A stretch of DNA of 64,000 nt. Origin: Motiliproteus sp. MSK22-1. Lineage in GTDB: Bacteria; Pseudomonadota; Gammaproteobacteria; Pseudomonadales; Balneatricaceae. The first letter of the stretch is position 1. Each line of letters begins with the position of its first letter. The notes beneath the pieces were generated by a model. It was not told where the DNA came from. It was given only the letters and a program-made list of their open reading frames with translations, and made no database searches. The position numbers and the translations under genes are program-made. Positions 63,362-64,000 of the stretch are shown here, in pieces. The stretch spans positions 248,001-312,000 of the forward strand of contig NZ_MIEQ01000096.1 of the NCBI RefSeq assembly GCF_001968815.1. The letters are read 5' to 3'.

Positions 63362-63550
63362 CTAGAACTTCAATAGGCTGTAATCTATTTTGTCGATATT
63401 GACTTTCCGCTCAGCAATGAACGCATCATAATGTAGCCCATAGCTATCACTTGCTGCCGGTTCATTTCGGCTTTTCCAGCCACCAATTAGCTCTGCGTTC
63501 TCCTTGGATATACCGTATGCGTTAGCGGGAAGTGTGACGGAATAGCGCTC
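63362..63550 (-). pseudogene. Tyrosine recombinase (integrase) C-terminal remnant
   Basis: An open stretch of 62 codons on the minus strand reads AYGISKENAELIGGWKS, then SDSYGLHYDAF and ends IDKIDYSLLKF with a stop. The pattern G-I-x-K-E-x-A-x-x-I-G-G-W-x-S, followed by a D-S-Y-G-x-x-Y with the probable nucleophile Tyr, is the end of phage-type integrases. The catalytic H-x-x-R and all N-terminal parts are missing or corrupted just upstream, where an in-frame stop occurs. It marks an old integration event. Confidence 0.72.
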
Positions 63551-63897
63551 TTAATGCTCTTATAGTTCGTCCCTTAGTAAAGTCTGATGAAAATCCCGGA
63601 ATTATTTTGCTGTTATAGCTGTTATAGCCGTTTTACCATAGCGATTTTGTAACCATAGCCCTCCTGAATCGTATATAAACCGTTGACAGTGTGTAAATTG
63701 CATTTTGTTCATAACGATGTAACATATTGTTAATTAACGGGTAATTATATAAAATATCAAGTCGTTACAGTTTGTTACACTTCCTTTCTCTACTTAACCC
63801 CATCTTAAAGTCGACAGTGATTTAATAAAACTACCTTAAGTCTATGGCTTAGGTTCACAACAACCGTGATAAAAAATATAACTAAAGGTAAAGGTCG
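63551..63897. other. Region upstream of glucose-binding-protein gene
   Basis: No gene is seen. It contains a direct repeat (TGTTATAGC twice in tandem, near 63611-63630). A sigma-70-like promoter is possible: TTGTTA (63727-63732), a 17-base spacer and TAAAAT (63750-63755), giving a leader of about 135 bases. No perfect HexR site was seen, though the region is AT-rich. Confidence 0.4.
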
Positions 63898-64000
63898 ATG
63901 AAACTAGCAAAGAAATCCGTATTGGGTATCGCATTGTCAGGTCTGATTAGCATGGGCGCTCAGGCTGGCAGCGTAGAAGTACTGCATTACTGGACTTCCG
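63898..64000 (+). CDS. gtsA: Glucose/sugar ABC transporter substrate-binding protein, partial
   Basis: Only the first 34 residues are in the window. A signal peptide (KLAKKSVLGIALSGLISMG, cleavage near AQAG) is followed by SVEVLHYWTS, the conserved mature N-terminus of the glucose-binding proteins GtsA/GltB of Pseudomonas-type ABC importers. A ribosome site (AAAGG) is present. The location near the Entner-Doudoroff genes and a GltR/GltS-like pair fits glucose uptake. The rest of the protein and the permease genes lie outside the window. Confidence 0.75.
   Translation, partial: MKLAKKSVLGIALSGLISMGAQAGSVEVLHYWTS

Noticed and set aside
1-64000. CRISPR arrays, rRNA or tRNA genes, intact insertion sequences
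   Set aside because: None was found on reading; the short repeats seen have wrong period or structure for CRISPR, and no cloverleaf-like sequence with a CCA-type end was recognised. This was not checked by computation.

Overview
The window looks like a chromosomal segment of a marine-type gammaproteobacterium, possibly Oceanospirillales/Hahella-like. The order is a guess from gene content, not from any marker. Composition is a little AT-rich. The supporting content is a Pseudomonas-style Entner-Doudoroff glucose block (edd-glk-eda, zwf-pgl, GltR/GltS-like two-component pair, and the start of a GtsA-like glucose-binding protein at the right edge), HexR, Zur and LexA-type operators, gamma-type GltX, FbaB, FadB, PdxH and DinB, and a PEP-CTERM/exosortase surface-protein system. 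No rRNA, tRNA or CRISPR array was seen.

Layout. 1-7.3 kb is a cell-surface region: a PrsT-like TPR protein running off the left edge, a PEP-CTERM protein behind a strong sigma-54 promoter, and a minus-strand cassette of carbamoyltransferase, SxtJ-like protein, a 50-residue DUF5989 protein and an SGNH hydrolase, the first three overlapping by one base. 7.5-13.1 kb has dinB behind a LexA-like box and an RND efflux pump with its adaptor. 13.4-24.9 kb is mostly housekeeping: hydrolase, glycerate-kinase-like protein, lipoprotein, peroxiredoxin-glutaredoxin fusion, pdxH, carboxylesterase, rhodanese, cold-shock protein, znuA with a perfect Zur box, gltX, fbaB and a DUF3465 protein. 25.5-40.2 kb is the sugar block. 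Two identical perfect HexR-type palindromes lie upstream of edd and of the hexose-6-phosphate epimerase gene, and weaker copies lie upstream of zwf. An orphan sensor kinase, a 15-bp-period repeat array, an H-NS-like protein lacking its DNA-binding half and a decayed Gfo/Idh/MocA oxidoreductase interrupt it.

40.5-53.7 kb carries two chemoreceptors, an AraC regulator divergent from fadB plus an acyl-CoA dehydrogenase, a PACE efflux protein divergent from a LysR regulator, an AlkK-like acyl-CoA synthetase and an unrecognised 59-residue protein. 54-59.1 kb is a second surface-related cluster: another PEP-CTERM gene with a sigma-54-like promoter, a two-gene unit of a QueC-like PP-loop protein and a sugar-transfer-associated ATP-grasp protein, and an exported FG-GAP/ASPIC-UnbV propeller. 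59.1-63.9 kb is accessory: small proteins, two methyltransferases, a DksA-type zinc finger, then a decayed stretch with an integrase C-terminus remnant just before the glucose transporter gene.

The genes best worth following up are the two surface regions about 51 kb apart that share PEP-CTERM proteins and sigma-54-type promoters. They are accompanied by two poorly described enzyme sets: the carbamoyltransferase/SxtJ/DUF5989/SGNH cassette and the QueC-like/ATP-grasp pair.
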